From positions 1-18,798 of the forward strand of contig RBNI01002342.1 in assembly GCA_003990745.1 (NCBI GenBank): a stretch of 18,798 nucleotides of DNA, read 5' to 3'. This document shows, piece by piece, positions 18,302 through 18,798 of the stretch. The position numbers and the translations under genes were made by a program. The DNA comes from Jimgerdemannia flammicorona. Its lineage: Eukaryota; Mucoromycota; Endogonomycetes; Endogonales; Endogonaceae. How positions within the stretch are numbered: position 1 is the stretch's first letter; every line of letters begins with the position of its first letter. Below the pieces are notes generated by a model. The model had not been told where the DNA came from, did not search any database, and was given only the letters and a program-made list of their open reading frames with translations.

Positions 18302-18446
18302 CTTAGCAGTCATAGTATAGTTAGATTAGTCTTATACAATGTAACTGTAAACTGACTTAGCCATCTCTCTCTGCTACAATTCATGTTACACACACTTTTA
18401 TAACACACTTTCAAGCCATTTATTGGAGAAAGATACTAAGAAGATA

Positions 18447-18797
18447 TCAAGCAGCAAGCAAGCTGATGTACATACTAGGTCGGGTGGACCTGGGGCTTTC
18501 AACTGGCAGCATGTTGGGAGGGGGCATGGCTTGGGGATGGGGTCTTTTGGTGGTGCGAGTGGACTGGGCAGCTTGGGTAGTGGAGGAGGCACTGGTGGGG
18601 GAGCTGGAGGGTGGCAGAGGTGGAGCTTTGTGGACATGCTGAGGGCTGGGGACTGGCCGATGGGAGCCTGCAGTGAACAGGCAGGAGGGAAGGGGAAGCA
18701 GAAGGCTGGGGATGCTGGGGGAGCTGGGTCTTCGCTGGTGGGAGGTGGGGGAAGTAGAGGGACTGCTGGGGGTAGTGGCGGGACTGCTAATAGTGGT
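18447..18797 (-). CDS. Partial Pro/Ser/Thr-rich reading frame, unidentified
   Basis: The frame is open from the window edge to TGA at 18447-18449, 116 codons. It is rich in Ser, Pro and Thr (SSPATTPSSPSTSPTS) and ends MYISLLAA. A second minus-strand frame (18398-18637) is also open and Pro-rich, as expected of C-rich low-complexity DNA, so the choice of frame is uncertain. The GC-rich, CpG-poor composition differs sharply from the LTR next to it. It could be a disordered segment of a host protein, a Gag of another element, or non-coding. The 18361-18446 gap holds nothing I recognise. Confidence 0.3.
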   Translation of the reverse strand, partial: TTISSPATTPSSPSTSPTSHQRRPSSPSIPSLLLPLPSCLFTAGSHRPVPSPQHVHKAPPLPPSSSPTSASSTTQAAQSTRTTKRPHPQAMPPPNMLPVESPRSTRPSMYISLLAA

Positions 18798-18798
18798 G

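Larger units (their letters stand above)
8338..18360 (+). mobile_element. Ty3/gypsy chromovirus with dUTPase and LTR-embedded ORF (decayed)
   Basis: A long direct repeat occurs at both ends (8338-9801 and 16925-18360), the 3' copy preceded directly by a polypurine tract. Between them lie Gag with a CCHC knuckle, dUTPase, aspartic protease, RT, RNase H, integrase and chromodomain, the order protease-RT-RNase H-integrase being that of Ty3/gypsy. Gag core to protease is in one frame (about 11094-13690), RT in the +1 frame to about 14296, RNase H to chromodomain in the next. Only two net indels thus separate them, and no ribosomal frameshift need be assumed. It inserted into the integrase of the older minus-strand chromovirus. 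The 3' LTR stops short at 18360, so no target-site duplication can be checked. In-frame stops and lost catalytic residues show it is inactive. Confidence 0.92.
16925..18360 (+). repeat. 3' LTR, truncated on the right
   Basis: Homologous to 8338-9801. Similarity ends abruptly after AACTGACTTAGC at 18360, where the 5' LTR continues AGTCAGATGATC. The presumed core promoter, R and U5 (9918 on in the 5' copy) are missing. The first base pair is TA instead of TG, a G-to-A change at the integrase-recognised end. Confidence 0.9.

Overview
The window reads as fungal nuclear DNA. One host gene is split by ten short GT-AG introns, and the rest is transposon-rich DNA decayed by C-to-T and G-to-A transitions. 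The intron-rich Argonaute, with a [13 protein letters not shown] PIWI region, and a kinase relic with a WIP...IAKGGF signature suggest an early-diverging fungus (Mucoromycota, perhaps Glomeromycotina or Endogonales). This placement is inference from remembered family features, with low to moderate confidence.

Layout: (1) 1-2978: the 3' two thirds of an Argonaute gene in 11 visible exons, with a complete DEDH slicer tetrad. One intron carries a 94-nt near-perfect hairpin; another has 24 A's directly before its 3' splice site. (2) 2979-4310: a short tandem duplication, a frameshifted FAD fumarate reductase (Osm1/Frd1-like) relic and a protein-kinase N-lobe relic. (3) 4310-7219: AT-rich, CpG-poor DNA with a 340-bp imperfect palindrome, a 1.2-kb block I cannot identify, and a 9-bp minisatellite. 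(4) 7220-8337, minus strand: a hypermutated chromovirus relic (integrase plus chromodomain) with almost no surviving ORF, found only by frame-by-frame reading. (5) 8338-18360, plus strand: a second, younger Ty3/gypsy chromovirus that interrupts the integrase N-terminus of the first. (6) 18361-18798: an unrelated G-rich segment with a partial Pro/Ser-rich minus-strand frame.

The younger element is the main result. Its order is LTR - Gag (CCHC knuckle) - dUTPase - aspartic protease - RT - RNase H - integrase - chromodomain - polypurine tract - LTR. Gag core through protease share one frame, and RT to chromodomain is joined to it through only two net indels, so a single Gag-Pol polyprotein is the likely ancestral state. 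Two things stand out. A five-motif dUTPase lies between Gag and protease. Each LTR also carries the remains of the same ORF of about 365 residues, unrelated to Gag or Pol. The two LTR copies each lost one base at different places, and most of their stop codons differ, so an open frame of 366 codons is the likely ancestor.

Nothing in the retroelements looks functional: catalytic residues of protease flap-site, RNase H and integrase are altered and in-frame stops are frequent. The LTR pair differs almost only by transitions, many in CpA/TpG context, which resembles RIP or methyl-cytosine deamination. The Argonaute exons next door are intact. An RNA-silencing gene thus sits beside strongly mutated transposons, but no functional link is shown by the sequence.
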